Source of the DNA: Carideicomes alvinocaridis
GTDB taxonomy: Bacteria; Pseudomonadota; Alphaproteobacteria; Rhodobacterales; Rhodobacteraceae
DNA length: 64,000 nucleotides
NCBI GenBank assembly: GCA_005473895.2
Contig: SRJI02000012.1
Location: forward strand, 1 to 64,000
Direction: 5' to 3'
Part shown: positions 27,876-38,283 of the stretch, one piece after another
How positions within the stretch are numbered: position 1 is the stretch's first letter
Layout: every line of letters begins with the position of its first letter
Made by a program: the position numbers and the translations under genes
Notes under the pieces: generated by a model
Told to the model about the DNA's origin: nothing
The model's input: the letters and a program-made list of their open reading frames with translations, nothing else
Database searches by the model: none

Positions 27876-29303
27876 ATGACAATCGACAGGATCCTGAGGG
27901 CGACGATCGCCGCGCTTGCCCTTGCGGCGGCGCCGTTGCTGTCCGGCCCTGCCCAGGCGGATACGCTCCGGGTCGTGCGGCAGGGCGCGCAATCCACGCT
28001 CAACGTGCCGATGAACCGCGCCGTGGTGGTGGAAAGCGACGTGCCCTTCGCCGAACTCTCGATCGCGAACCCCGCCATCGCCGACATTTCCTCGCTGTCC
28101 GACCGGACGATCTATGTCCTCGGCAAGTCGCCGGGCCTGACCACGCTGACCATCCTGGACGGCGCCGGCCGGCTGATCACCAACGTGGACGTGCGCGTGG
28201 CCGCCGACATCTCCGAGTTCAAGGAACGGCTGCGCCAGATCCTGCCCGGCGAGAAGATCGAGGTCCGCACCGCGAATGACGGCATCGTGCTGTCGGGTGT
28301 CGCCTCCTCCAGCCAGAAACTGCAGCGCGCGCTCGACCTCGCGGAGCGCTACGCGCCGGAACGGGTCTCCAACCTGATGAGCGTGGGTGGCGTGCAGCAG
28401 GTCATGCTCAAGGTCCGCTTCGCAGAGATGCGGCGCTCCGTCGCCAAGTCCCTGCAAAGCTCCGTGGCGCTTGGCGGCGACCTGTTCGGCGGCGGCGTGG
28501 GCGTCAAGGCCGGCTCCGGCGACGGGGCGACCACCAGCGGGCAGAGCTCGGTCCTGGGCGGCGCGCTGAGTTCGACGAATTCCGAGGGCGCCATCACCTT
28601 CGGCTTCAATGCCGGCGCGGTCGAGGTGGCCGTGCTGCTGGAAGCACTGGAATCCAAGGGCGTCGTGCGCACGCTGGCGGAACCGAACCTCACCGCCCTT
28701 TCGGGGCAGGAGGCCAAGTTCCTTGCCGGGGGCGAGTATCCGGTGCCCGTCGCGCAGGACGGCGGCTCCATCACGGTGGAGTTCAAGCCCTTCGGCGTGG
28801 AGCTGAACTTTGTCCCGCGGGTGGTGGACGGCGACCTCATCAACCTCGAGCTTGCCGCCGCCGTCTCGGCGATCGACAGCGCCAACGGCTTCGACAACGG
28901 CACCTTCCGGATCGACGCCTTTTCCCGGCGCGAGACCTCCACCACGGTGGAGATGCGCGACGGCGAGAGCTTTGCCATTGCCGGGCTGCTGCAGGACGAT
29001 TTCCGCGACGTGAACGGCCAGGTGCCCTGGCTGGGCGACGTGCCGATCCTGGGCGCGCTGTTCCGCAGCGCCGAGTACCAGCGCGAGCAATCGGAGCTGG
29101 TCATCATCGTCACGCCGCACCTGGTGACGCCGACGCGGGGCGAGGCGCTGGCCCTGCCCACCGATCGCGTGCATCCCCCGACCGAGAAGGACCTGTTCCT
29201 CAACGGCAAGATCGCCGGCTCGGGCCGCACACCGCGCAGCGGCGCCGCCGGCGAGGTGGCGAAGCAGGATTTCAGCGGCTCCTACGGCTACGTGATGGAT
29301 TGA
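27876..29303 (+). CDS. cpaC: Tad pilus secretin CpaC/RcpA
   Basis: Outer-membrane secretin ring through which the pilus passes. It has 475 residues, with a signal peptide ending GPAQA-DT (about 28), an N-terminal pilus/BON region (VPMNRAVVVESDVPFAELSIANPAIADI; SGVASSSQKLQRALDLAERY), and a C-terminal secretin domain (about 190-430). That domain shows VRTLAEPNLTALSGQEAKFLAGGEYPVPV and VPWLGDVPILGALFRS, the classic secretin signatures. The 17-bp spacing to the next gene indicates one transcript. Confidence 0.95.
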   Translation: MTIDRILRATIAALALAAAPLLSGPAQADTLRVVRQGAQSTLNVPMNRAVVVESDVPFAELSIANPAIADISSLSDRTIYVLGKSPGLTTLTILDGAGRLITNVDVRVAADISEFKERLRQILPGEKIEVRTANDGIVLSGVASSSQKLQRALDLAERYAPERVSNLMSVGGVQQVMLKVRFAEMRRSVAKSLQSSVALGGDLFGGGVGVKAGSGDGATTSGQSSVLGGALSSTNSEGAITFGFNAGAVEVAVLLEALESKGVVRTLAEPNLTALSGQEAKFLAGGEYPVPVAQDGGSITVEFKPFGVELNFVPRVVDGDLINLELAAAVSAIDSANGFDNGTFRIDAFSRRETSTTVEMRDGESFAIAGLLQDDFRDVNGQVPWLGDVPILGALFRSAEYQREQSELVIIVTPHLVTPTRGEALALPTDRVHPPTEKDLFLNGKIAGSGRTPRSGAAGEVAKQDFSGSYGYVMD

Positions 29304-29320
29304 GGCGGGAGACCCGGGCG

Positions 29321-29971
29321 ATGTGGAAATACGCAGCTGTCGCGGGACTTTCGGTCCTGACCGCCTGTTCGGCGGAAGATCCGACGCAGACCGCCTTTTA
29401 CCGCGAGGCGGGCGCGGGCGTCGAGGGCGGCACCTTCGGCACCGCGACCATCAACAACACCATGATCATGTCGGGCGAAAAGCAGTACACGCTGGACCTC
29501 GCCCATCGCTTCGCGCGGGAAGTGCCCAGCATGGTCAACTTCGCCTTCGACAGCGCGGTGCTCGACAGCAATGCCCGGGCGGTGCTGCGCGAGCAGGCGC
29601 AGTGGATCCGGCAATTCCCCGAGGTGCGGTTCCGCGTCTACGGGCATACCGACCTCGTGGGCCCGCAGACCTACAACAAGCGGCTGGGCCTGCGCCGGGC
29701 CCAGGCGGTCGTGGGCTATCTCAGCACGCTGGGGATTTCGCGGGCGCGGCTGGAGGCCCTGGCCTCCTTCGGCGAAACGCAGCCGCTGGTCGTGACCGAG
29801 GGCCGTGAGCGGCGCAACCGCCGCACGGTGACCGAGGTGTCGGGCTTCGTGCGGTCGCACCCGACGGTGCTGGACGGCAAGTATGCCCAGGTGATCTACC
29901 GCGAATACGTGGCAAGCGCCGAGCCTCCCAGCCAGCTGACCGGGATGACGGTGGGCACCGGCGAGGAATAG
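29321..29971 (+). CDS. OmpA-domain lipoprotein in the CpaD position of the tad locus
   Basis: A 216-residue protein. The signal ends in LTAC with the lipidated Cys at residue 16. A C-terminal OmpA-like peptidoglycan-binding domain is at about 75-165 (NFAFDSAVLDSNARAVL, VYGHTDLVGPQTYNKRLGLRRAQAV, with the Asp and Arg that hold diaminopimelate). In the classical cpa order this place belongs to CpaD/TadE-type outer-membrane lipoprotein; here an OmpA-like protein stands instead and probably anchors the secretin to the cell wall. The ATG at 29321 is chosen over an upstream TTG because the lipoprotein signal begins there. Confidence 0.85.
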   Translation: MWKYAAVAGLSVLTACSAEDPTQTAFYREAGAGVEGGTFGTATINNTMIMSGEKQYTLDLAHRFAREVPSMVNFAFDSAVLDSNARAVLREQAQWIRQFPEVRFRVYGHTDLVGPQTYNKRLGLRRAQAVVGYLSTLGISRARLEALASFGETQPLVVTEGRERRNRRTVTEVSGFVRSHPTVLDGKYAQVIYREYVASAEPPSQLTGMTVGTGEE

Positions 29972-30248
29972 CCGCCGGCCCGACTGCACCGCCATGCGCG
30001 TCCTCTGGCGCGCCTCCGGGCGGGATCAATCCGCGCCACCTCGCGCGATCGTTCCCCGATACCCAACAATTTGAACAATCCGGCCCCATTATCGCCCAGA
30101 TCCTCGGCCAGTTTCCATGACCTGAGAGTGGTGCGTCCGACTCCTGAGTCGGCGCGGGCGACCGCGGAAACGCGGAGTCGGGCGATTGGGCAGAAAGCCC
30201 ATTCCGGGATCCGTCTCCGCACGTTTGTACTACACAGGGTGTAACAGG

Positions 30249-31499
30249 ATGGCGAGTAGCGTGACGACGACGACCGAGGCGAGCCCCATCGTGGCCTGCA
30301 CGATCAGTCGGGACATCCAGAATTTCGACCTTCTGATCGAGGACATGGAAGCGGCGCTTGGCGACGGCTGGGGAGACCTCGGCTTTTCCGAGGCCCTGGC
30401 CTTCCTTGGCCAGCCCGAGGCGGAAGAGCTGGAATTCGTCGCCATCGCCATCGACGAAAGCGACGAAGACGACCTCGCCGTGCTGATGGACCTGATCACC
30501 GCCGCCAAGGGCAAGAGCGTCAAGGTCATCCTGATCGCCGAGGACGTGTCGACCGCCGCGCTGCACCAGCTTCTGCGCAACGGGGCGGACGAATTCGTCC
30601 CCTACCCCCTGCCCGAGAACGAGCTGGAGGCCGCCATCTCGCGGCTGCGCAAGCCCGCCGCGCCCGACCCGGCCGCGGTGCAGGCGGCACAGACGGTCAA
30701 CCCGCTGGCCAAGGGCGCCCGGCGGGACGGCGCGATCATCGCGGTCCACGGCCTGGCCGGGGGCGTCGGCGCCACCACCTTCGCGGTGAACCTCGCCTGG
30801 GAACTGGCCAATATCAGCAAGGACCAGCAGCCGCGCATCTGCCTGCTGGACCTCGACCTGCAATTCGGCACCGCGGCCACCTACCTGGACCTGCCCCGGC
30901 GCGACGCGGTGTTCGAGATGCTCTCCGACACCGAAAGCACCGATGACGAAAGCTTCGGCCAGGCGCTGCTGTCCTACGAACAGAAGCTGCAGGTGCTGAC
31001 CGCGCCGGCGGATGTGCTGCCGCTCGATTTCCTCGGGCCGCAGGACGTGGAGCGTCTGTTGTCGCTGGCCTCCAACCATTTCGACTATGTCATCGTCGAC
31101 ATGCCCACCACCGTGGTGCAGTGGACCGAAACGGTGCTGAACGCCGCGCATATCTACTTTGCGCTGATAGAGCTCGACATGCGCTCGGCCCAGAACGCGC
31201 TGCGGCTCAAGCGCGCGCTGCAATCGGAGGACCTGCCCTTCGAAAAGCTGCGCTTTGCCCTGAACCGGGCGCCGCGCTTTACCGACCTCAACGGCAAGAG
31301 CCGGGTCAAGCGGATGGCCGAAAGCCTTGGCATCTCCATCGACCTGCTGCTGCCCGATGGCGGCAAGCAGGTGACGCAGGGCGGCGATCACGGCCTGCCG
31401 CTGGCTACCTCGGCCGCGAAGAATCCGCTCCGTAAGGAGCTGAACCGCCTGGCGCGGCAACTCAACGAACTCGGTCAGTCCGAGGGCCAGGCGGCGTAA
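30249..31499 (+). CDS. cpaE: Tad pilus localisation ATPase CpaE/TadZ
   Basis: MinD/ParA-like ATPase that places the Tad machine at a cell pole. It has 416 residues, an atypical receiver-like N-terminal domain (about 15-140), and an ATPase domain from about 160. Walker A is GLAGGVGATT, lacking the usual catalytic lysines, as is common in TadZ proteins; LLDLDLQFGTA is the switch region and DYVIVDMP Walker B. The ATG at 30249 is chosen because the region before it has no coding signature. The 277-bp gap upstream suggests a separate promoter. Confidence 0.93.
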   Translation: MASSVTTTTEASPIVACTISRDIQNFDLLIEDMEAALGDGWGDLGFSEALAFLGQPEAEELEFVAIAIDESDEDDLAVLMDLITAAKGKSVKVILIAEDVSTAALHQLLRNGADEFVPYPLPENELEAAISRLRKPAAPDPAAVQAAQTVNPLAKGARRDGAIIAVHGLAGGVGATTFAVNLAWELANISKDQQPRICLLDLDLQFGTAATYLDLPRRDAVFEMLSDTESTDDESFGQALLSYEQKLQVLTAPADVLPLDFLGPQDVERLLSLASNHFDYVIVDMPTTVVQWTETVLNAAHIYFALIELDMRSAQNALRLKRALQSEDLPFEKLRFALNRAPRFTDLNGKSRVKRMAESLGISIDLLLPDGGKQVTQGGDHGLPLATSAAKNPLRKELNRLARQLNELGQSEGQAA

Positions 31500-31511
31500 G
31501 GAGTCCCGCGC

Positions 31512-32963
<1,452 letters not shown>

Positions 32964-32968
32964 CCCCC

Positions 32969-33937
32969 ATGACCATATCCGCGGAACCGCTGATCTACGG
33001 GCTGATCTTCGTCGGCGTTCTGGTGCTGGTCGAAGGCATCTACCTGGTGCTCTTCGGCAAGTCGATCCGGCTCAACAGCCGGGTGAACCGCCGGCTGCAG
33101 ATGATCGAGAAGGGCGCGCGGCGCGAGGAGGTGCTGGAGAAGCTCCGCAAGGAGATGGACCAGCACATGCGCTCGCGCTCCATCCCGCTGTATTCCCTAC
33201 TGGCCGACAAGGCGCAGAAGGGGGCCATCGCCTTCACCCCGAACCAGCTGATCATGATCATGGGGCTGGTGTCGCTCATGGCCTTCGTCGGGCTGACAGT
33301 CGGCACGGAAACCGCGGCGCCGATCCGGCTGGTCGCCTCTGTCGGGATCGGCATCGGCGGGGTCTATGTCTGGATCAACCACAAGGCCAACAAGCGGCTG
33401 GCGATGATCGAGGAACAGCTTCCCGACGCGGTGGAGCTGATGGTGCGGTCGCTGCGCGTCGGGCACCCGTTCTCCTCCGCCATCTCCATCGTGTCGAAGG
33501 AAATCCAGGATCCGCTAGCGACCGAGTTCGGTGTGATCGCGGACGAGGCCGCCTATGGCCGGGACCTGGGCGAGGCGCTCAAGCACATGGCGGAACGGCT
33601 GGACATGCAGGATCTGCGCTTTCTCGCCGTGGCGGTCACCATCCAGCAGCAATCGGGCGGCAACCTCGCCGAGATCCTGATGGGTCTGGCCAAGGTGATC
33701 CGCGCCCGCTTCCGCCTGTTCCGGCGCGTGAAGGCGATCACCGCCGAGGCGCAATGGTCGGGCAAGTTTCTGTCCGCCTTCCCCATCGTGGCGCTGATCG
33801 CGATCAACGTCATGGACCCGCATTACTACGACGAGGTGCTGGATCACCCCTGGTTCGTGCCCGCCTGTTTCATCGTCGGCATCTTTCTCGCGGTGAACCT
33901 CTTCGTCATGCGGCTGCTCGTGAACATCAAGGTCTGA
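32969..33937 (+). CDS. tadB: Tad inner-membrane platform protein TadB
   Basis: Inner-membrane protein of the GspF/TadB family, the platform for the CpaF motor. It has 322 residues. Four membrane segments are predicted (about 8-28, 90-108, 117-135, 270-315). The cytoplasmic T2SSF domain (about 145-265) has QLPDAVELMVRSLRVGHPFSSAI and QQQSGGNLAEILMGLAKVIRAR. The start lies 5 nt after the cpaF stop. Confidence 0.93.
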   Translation: MTISAEPLIYGLIFVGVLVLVEGIYLVLFGKSIRLNSRVNRRLQMIEKGARREEVLEKLRKEMDQHMRSRSIPLYSLLADKAQKGAIAFTPNQLIMIMGLVSLMAFVGLTVGTETAAPIRLVASVGIGIGGVYVWINHKANKRLAMIEEQLPDAVELMVRSLRVGHPFSSAISIVSKEIQDPLATEFGVIADEAAYGRDLGEALKHMAERLDMQDLRFLAVAVTIQQQSGGNLAEILMGLAKVIRARFRLFRRVKAITAEAQWSGKFLSAFPIVALIAINVMDPHYYDEVLDHPWFVPACFIVGIFLAVNLFVMRLLVNIKV

Positions 33938-33946
33938 GGACGCGCC

Positions 33947-34912
33947 ATGGACATCATCATCGACATGCTGGTCACCACGCTGGGGCCCAAGGGTCCGCTG
34001 ATCGCGGTGGTCGTGCTGGCGCTGTTCTTCGGCCTGCTCGCGGTGCCGGTGTTTGCCAACCGGCGCGAGGACCCGCTGACCAAGCTCAAGCAGAGCCAGG
34101 CCCTGCCCCGCGACGAGAAAGGCGCCAAGCTGCGGCAATCCGGGGCCAGCGAGCGGCTGGACCGCTACAAGAAGTTCCTCGAGCCCAAGGACGAAAAGGA
34201 ACTCTCGGCGATCAAGATGAAGCTGCTCCAGGCCGGCTATCGCGGCCGGGACGCGGTGCGGTACTATTACTTCGCGCAATTCGCCCTCGGCATGGGCCTG
34301 CTGATCGCGGGCTTGGGCTATTACCTCTTCGCGCTGGACCAGACGCAGACTTCGACCCAGCAGATGATCATGTATGTCCTGGGCCCCGGCGCGGCGGGCT
34401 ACATGTTGCCGAAATACTGGATCACCCGCAGGGTGGAAGAGCGCAAGGAAGAGATCCAGGACGGGTTTCCCGACGCGCTGGACATGATGCTGGTCTGCAT
34501 CGAGGCGGGCCAGTCCATGGACCAGTCGATCATCCGGGTCGCCAAGGAAATCCGCGCCTCCTACCCCGCGCTCGCCGATGAATTCGAGCTGGTGAGCCAC
34601 GAGATGAAGGCCGGCAAGGACAAGACCACCGTGCTGAACGACATGTCGGCGCGGGCCGGCGTGCAGGACGTGTCGAGCTTTGTCACCGTTCTGGTCCAGT
34701 CGCAGACCTTCGGCACCTCGATCGCCGACGCGCTGCGGGTCTATGCCGCCGAGATGCGTGACAAAAGGGTCATGCGGGCCGAGGAAAAGGCAAACAAGCT
34801 GCCGACAAAGATGACCCTCACCACTATGATGTTCACGGTGCCGCCGCTGCTCATCATCTTGGTGGGTCCCTCCGCGGTGGGCATCACGCAGATGGGCAAT
34901 CTCGGGAACTGA
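33947..34912 (+). CDS. tadC: Tad inner-membrane platform protein TadC
   Basis: Second platform subunit, 321 residues, pairing with TadB. N-terminal helix (about 18-40), two central helices (about 103-150), the T2SSF domain (GFPDALDMMLVCIEAGQSMDQSI; DVSSFVTVLVQSQTFGTSIADAL), and a final helix (about 290-312). Long charged loop between helices 1 and 2. It begins 9 nt after tadB and ends 5 nt before the TPR lipoprotein gene. Confidence 0.93.
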   Translation: MDIIIDMLVTTLGPKGPLIAVVVLALFFGLLAVPVFANRREDPLTKLKQSQALPRDEKGAKLRQSGASERLDRYKKFLEPKDEKELSAIKMKLLQAGYRGRDAVRYYYFAQFALGMGLLIAGLGYYLFALDQTQTSTQQMIMYVLGPGAAGYMLPKYWITRRVEERKEEIQDGFPDALDMMLVCIEAGQSMDQSIIRVAKEIRASYPALADEFELVSHEMKAGKDKTTVLNDMSARAGVQDVSSFVTVLVQSQTFGTSIADALRVYAAEMRDKRVMRAEEKANKLPTKMTLTTMMFTVPPLLIILVGPSAVGITQMGNLGN

Positions 34913-34917
34913 TCTCC

Positions 34918-35472
34918 ATGCGTCGGGTGGGCGCCTCGCTTGGTCTTCTTCTTGCCGTGGCCGCCTGTTCTCCGGGCGGCCGCGACGCGTCGGACGGGGT
35001 CTATGCGCCCGCCCTCGACACGCGGGCCGAGGCGGTGGACGGGATGCTGGTCGGCCACCGGCTGATGGCGGCGGGCGAGCACGAGCTGGCGCTCGACGCC
35101 TATCGCCGGGCCGCCGCCACCCGCGGCTTCACCACCGAGGTGCTCAGCGCGCTCGGCTCGGCCAACCTCGCGCTCGGGCGGCTGAACCAGGCGGAGGATC
35201 TGCTGCGCCGCGCCACCCGCCGCGACGATGCCATGCCGGAGGACTGGAACAACCTCGGCGTCGTGCTGATGGAACGCGGCAAGACCGCCGAGGCAGAGCA
35301 GGTTCTTCACAAGGCCTACGCGCTGGATAATGGCGAAAGTGACGCAATTCGCGACAATCTGCGGCTGGCGCTCGCCAAGAACGCCGATCCGGACTATGAT
35401 GCCGGGCAAGAGCAAGATTACAGATTGGTGCGGCGCGGCAGCTCGGACTACCTGCTTCGCCGGACAGATTGA
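34918..35472 (+). CDS. tadD: TadD-like TPR lipoprotein
   Basis: Outer-membrane pilotin-like lipoprotein of the Tad system. It has 184 residues, with signal MRRVGASLGLLLAVAAC and the lipidated Cys at residue 17. At least three TPR units lie at about 45-150 (AGEHELALDAYRRAA, LGRLNQAEDLLRRATR, RGKTAEAEQVLHKAY). In this family it helps the secretin reach the outer membrane. A close paralogous function is likely for the next gene. Confidence 0.85.
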   Translation: MRRVGASLGLLLAVAACSPGGRDASDGVYAPALDTRAEAVDGMLVGHRLMAAGEHELALDAYRRAAATRGFTTEVLSALGSANLALGRLNQAEDLLRRATRRDDAMPEDWNNLGVVLMERGKTAEAEQVLHKAYALDNGESDAIRDNLRLALAKNADPDYDAGQEQDYRLVRRGSSDYLLRRTD

Positions 35473-35499
35473 GGCAAGAGCAGCAAAAGGACGCATCCC

Positions 35500-36357
35500 A
35501 TGCGCCACCCGATCCTTGTGTCCCTGTGCCTTGGCGCAGGTCTTGGGCTGTCCGCCTGTGGCGGTGGGTCCGGCAACGAGGTCGACCGCAAGCTCGCCGA
35601 TGTCAACGTGGTGGACGAGACCAACCTCAACGACGTGATGCTGACCGTCGCCGACCCGAACGAGGCGGTCTCGTATTTCCGCCGCACCGTCGACGAGAAA
35701 CCCAGCCGGATCGACCTGCGGCGCGGGCTGGCGCAATCGCTGATCCGCGCCAAGCGCTATTCCGAGGCAGTGCCCGCCTGGCGCCTGGTCACCGAACATT
35801 CTGAGAGCACTGCCGAGGACAAGGTACAGCTGGCCGACGCCCTGATCCGCGCAAACCAGTGGGACGAGGCGGACCAGATCCTGGATTCCATCCCCCCCAC
35901 CCACGAGACCTTTCAGCGCTACCGGCTGGAGGCGATGATCGCGGACAGCAACAAGGAATGGCAGAAGGCCGACAGCTTCTACGAGACGGCCGTGGGCCTG
36001 ACCACCCAGCCGGCGGGCGTGCTGAACAACTGGGGCTATTCCAAGCTGACCCGCGGCGATTATGCCGAGGCCGAGCGCCTGTTCACCGAGGCGATCCAGC
36101 AGGACGGCACCCTTTTCACCGCCAAGAACAACCTGGTGCTCGCCCGCGGGGCGCAGCGCGACTACACGCTGCCCATCGTGCCGATGACCCAGATCGAGCG
36201 CGCGCAGCTTCTGCAGACGCTGGGGCTTTCGGCGGTCAAGCAGGGCGACGTGGAAACCGGCAAGGGCCTGCTGCGCGACGCGATCGAGACGCATCCGCAA
36301 CATTTCGAGGCGGCGGTCCGGTCGCTCGACGCGCTGGAAAACAACGTCGTGAACTGA
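35500..36357 (+). CDS. Second TPR lipoprotein of the tad locus
   Basis: A 285-residue lipoprotein. The signal MRHPILVSLCLGAGLGLSAC puts the lipidated Cys at 20. TPR-like units run from about 55 to 280 (NEAVSYFRRTVDEKP, RYSEAVPAWRLVTEH, RGDYAEAERLFTEAI, GDVETGKGLLRDAI). It is 27 bp after tadD. Two TPR lipoproteins in tandem are common in alphaproteobacterial tad loci; whether this one replaces part of the missing TadE/F/G set is unknown. Confidence 0.85.
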   Translation: MRHPILVSLCLGAGLGLSACGGGSGNEVDRKLADVNVVDETNLNDVMLTVADPNEAVSYFRRTVDEKPSRIDLRRGLAQSLIRAKRYSEAVPAWRLVTEHSESTAEDKVQLADALIRANQWDEADQILDSIPPTHETFQRYRLEAMIADSNKEWQKADSFYETAVGLTTQPAGVLNNWGYSKLTRGDYAEAERLFTEAIQQDGTLFTAKNNLVLARGAQRDYTLPIVPMTQIERAQLLQTLGLSAVKQGDVETGKGLLRDAIETHPQHFEAAVRSLDALENNVVN

Positions 36358-36374
36358 GATGGGCCTGAGCTGAC

Positions 36375-36869
36375 ATGGCGCCGTCGATCACCCCATCCGA
36401 GGCGCTGTGGTTCGCGCCCTTCGTCCTGCCGATCTGCCTGTATGTCTGCTGGAGCGACCTGCGCGCGATGCGGATCTACAACCGCACCGTGATCCTGCTT
36501 GGCCTGGTCTTCCTGCTGGTCGGCCCCTTCGCCCTGCCGCTGTCGGAGTATCCCTGGAGGCTGCTGGCGGCACTGGTGGCGCTGATCCTTGGCATGGTCG
36601 CCAATGCGCTCGGGATGATGGGGGCCGGGGACGCCAAGTTCATCACCGTGGCGGTACCCTTTGTCGATCCGGGCGATGCGGGGCTGGTGATCATGCTGCT
36701 GGCGGTTATCTCGGCCGCCGGGGTGATCACGCATCGCGCGGTGCGCCGCACGCGGCTGACACGGCTGGCCCCGGATTGGGAAAGCTGGCACCGGGGGAAG
36801 GATTTTCCCATGGGCCTCGCCCTGGGCAGCACGCTGGGCCTCTACCTCCTGCTGGGGCTCGCGACGTAG
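36375..36869 (+). CDS. cpaA: Prepilin peptidase CpaA/TadV
   Basis: Aspartic membrane peptidase that removes the leader of the Flp pilins. It has 164 residues and about five helices. The catalytic Asp residues lie in CWSDLRAMRIYN (near residue 28) and GAGDAKFI (near 84). It lacks the N-methylation domain, as CpaA/TadV peptidases do. It lies 17 bp after the TPR lipoprotein, so pilin processing and assembly genes are co-expressed. It must accept pilins with Asp5-Trp6. Confidence 0.92.
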   Translation: MAPSITPSEALWFAPFVLPICLYVCWSDLRAMRIYNRTVILLGLVFLLVGPFALPLSEYPWRLLAALVALILGMVANALGMMGAGDAKFITVAVPFVDPGDAGLVIMLLAVISAAGVITHRAVRRTRLTRLAPDWESWHRGKDFPMGLALGSTLGLYLLLGLAT

Positions 36870-36966
36870 GCGGGCCGTGAAATTGCCGCAATGCTTTCAC
36901 GAAAACGCAGGTTTCGGGCGGCATCATCGGCAGTGACCCCAAGCCACGGAACCGAAGACCTCGCGA

Positions 36967-38277
36967 ATGAACATGCAGACGCCGACCGCCGTGCAGGCGC
37001 CGCCCCCGCCGCAGGGGCTCGAAGCCATGCAGCTTTCGATCGTGATGATGCGGGATATCCTGCTCAAGACGATCTACCGCAAGAACGTCAACCAGGTGTC
37101 CGACATCGCGCGCGCCCTCTGCCTGCCGGTCCCGGTCACGCAGGAGCTGGTGGATATCGCCCGCTCGCAGCTGTTCCTCGAGGCCATGGGCACGCTGTCG
37201 GCCACCGCCGGCAACGAGATGGGCTACCAGCTGACCGATGCCGGCAGGGGCCGCGCGCAGGACGCGCTGGCGCAGTCGGAATATTTCGGCCCCATGCCGG
37301 TGCCGCTGTCGGTCTACCGCGAACAGGTCAAGCGGCAGTCCGTCCGCAACATCCAGATCACGCGCCAGCAGCTTACCTCGGCCATGGGCCATCTCGTCCT
37401 GCCCAGCGACCTGCTGGATCACCTGGGCCCCGCAGTCAGCTCGGGCCGGTCGATCCTGATGTACGGGCCGCCGGGTAACGGCAAATCCTCGATCTCCAAC
37501 GGCATCCGCGACGCGATGGGCGACAAGATCTACGTCCCCCGGGCGATCGAATATGCCGGCCAGGTGATCACGGTCTACGACCCGATCGTGCATTCCTCCG
37601 CCGAGGAAGAGCTGGACGATCCGACCTCGCTGCGCCGCCGCCGGACCTTCGACACGCGCTACGTGCGCTGCGAGCGGCCCACGGTGATCACCGGCGGTGA
37701 GCTCAAGCTCGACATGCTGGACCTGGTCTACAACCCCACCGCGCGGACCTACCAGGCGCCGCTGCAGCTGAAATCCACCGGCGGCATCTTCATCGTCGAC
37801 GACCTCGGCCGGCAGGAGGAAAGCCCGCAGGCGCTGATCAACCGCTGGATCGTGCCGCTGGAGGAATCGAAGGACATCCTCGCCCTGCAATCGGGCGAGA
37901 AGTTCGAGGTGCCCTTCGACACGCTGGTGATCTTCTCCACCAACTTCCACCCCAACAAGATCTTCGACCAGGCGGCGCTGCGCCGGATCTTCTACAAGAT
38001 CAAGATCGACGGCCCCGGACAGGAGGATTTCCTCAAGATCTTCGCCATGGTCGCGCGCAAGAAGGGCGTGCCGCTGGACGAGGCCGCGCTGGTCCACCTG
38101 CTGGACACCAAGTATCCCACGATCGACAACATCTACGCGAACTACCAGCCGGTCTTCCTGATCGACCAGATCCGCTCCATCTGCGATTTCGAGGGGATTC
38201 CCTACCAGATGTCGCCCGCGCTCATCGACCGGGCCTGGGCCAACATGTTCGTCCGCGAGGAAGAGATCGTGCGCTAG
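36967..38277 (+). CDS. AAA+ ATPase with N-terminal winged-helix-like region, Tad-associated
   Basis: A 436-residue protein. The region around 40-100 (VSDIARALCLPVPVTQELVDIA, EMGYQLTDAGRGRAQDAL) reads as a winged helix. The AAA core has Walker A YGPPGNGKSS (residues 166-175), Walker B GGIFIVDDLG (near 275), and a sensor region TLVIFSTNFHPNKIFDQAALRRIFYKI. No membrane segments. It lies 97 bp after cpaA on the same strand. Genes like it are annotated as plain ATPases near tad loci of Rhodobacterales. It may regulate or remodel the Tad machine; the function is not established. Confidence 0.72.
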   Translation: MNMQTPTAVQAPPPPQGLEAMQLSIVMMRDILLKTIYRKNVNQVSDIARALCLPVPVTQELVDIARSQLFLEAMGTLSATAGNEMGYQLTDAGRGRAQDALAQSEYFGPMPVPLSVYREQVKRQSVRNIQITRQQLTSAMGHLVLPSDLLDHLGPAVSSGRSILMYGPPGNGKSSISNGIRDAMGDKIYVPRAIEYAGQVITVYDPIVHSSAEEELDDPTSLRRRRTFDTRYVRCERPTVITGGELKLDMLDLVYNPTARTYQAPLQLKSTGGIFIVDDLGRQEESPQALINRWIVPLEESKDILALQSGEKFEVPFDTLVIFSTNFHPNKIFDQAALRRIFYKIKIDGPGQEDFLKIFAMVARKKGVPLDEAALVHLLDTKYPTIDNIYANYQPVFLIDQIRSICDFEGIPYQMSPALIDRAWANMFVREEEIVR

Positions 38278-38283
38278 GGCCCG

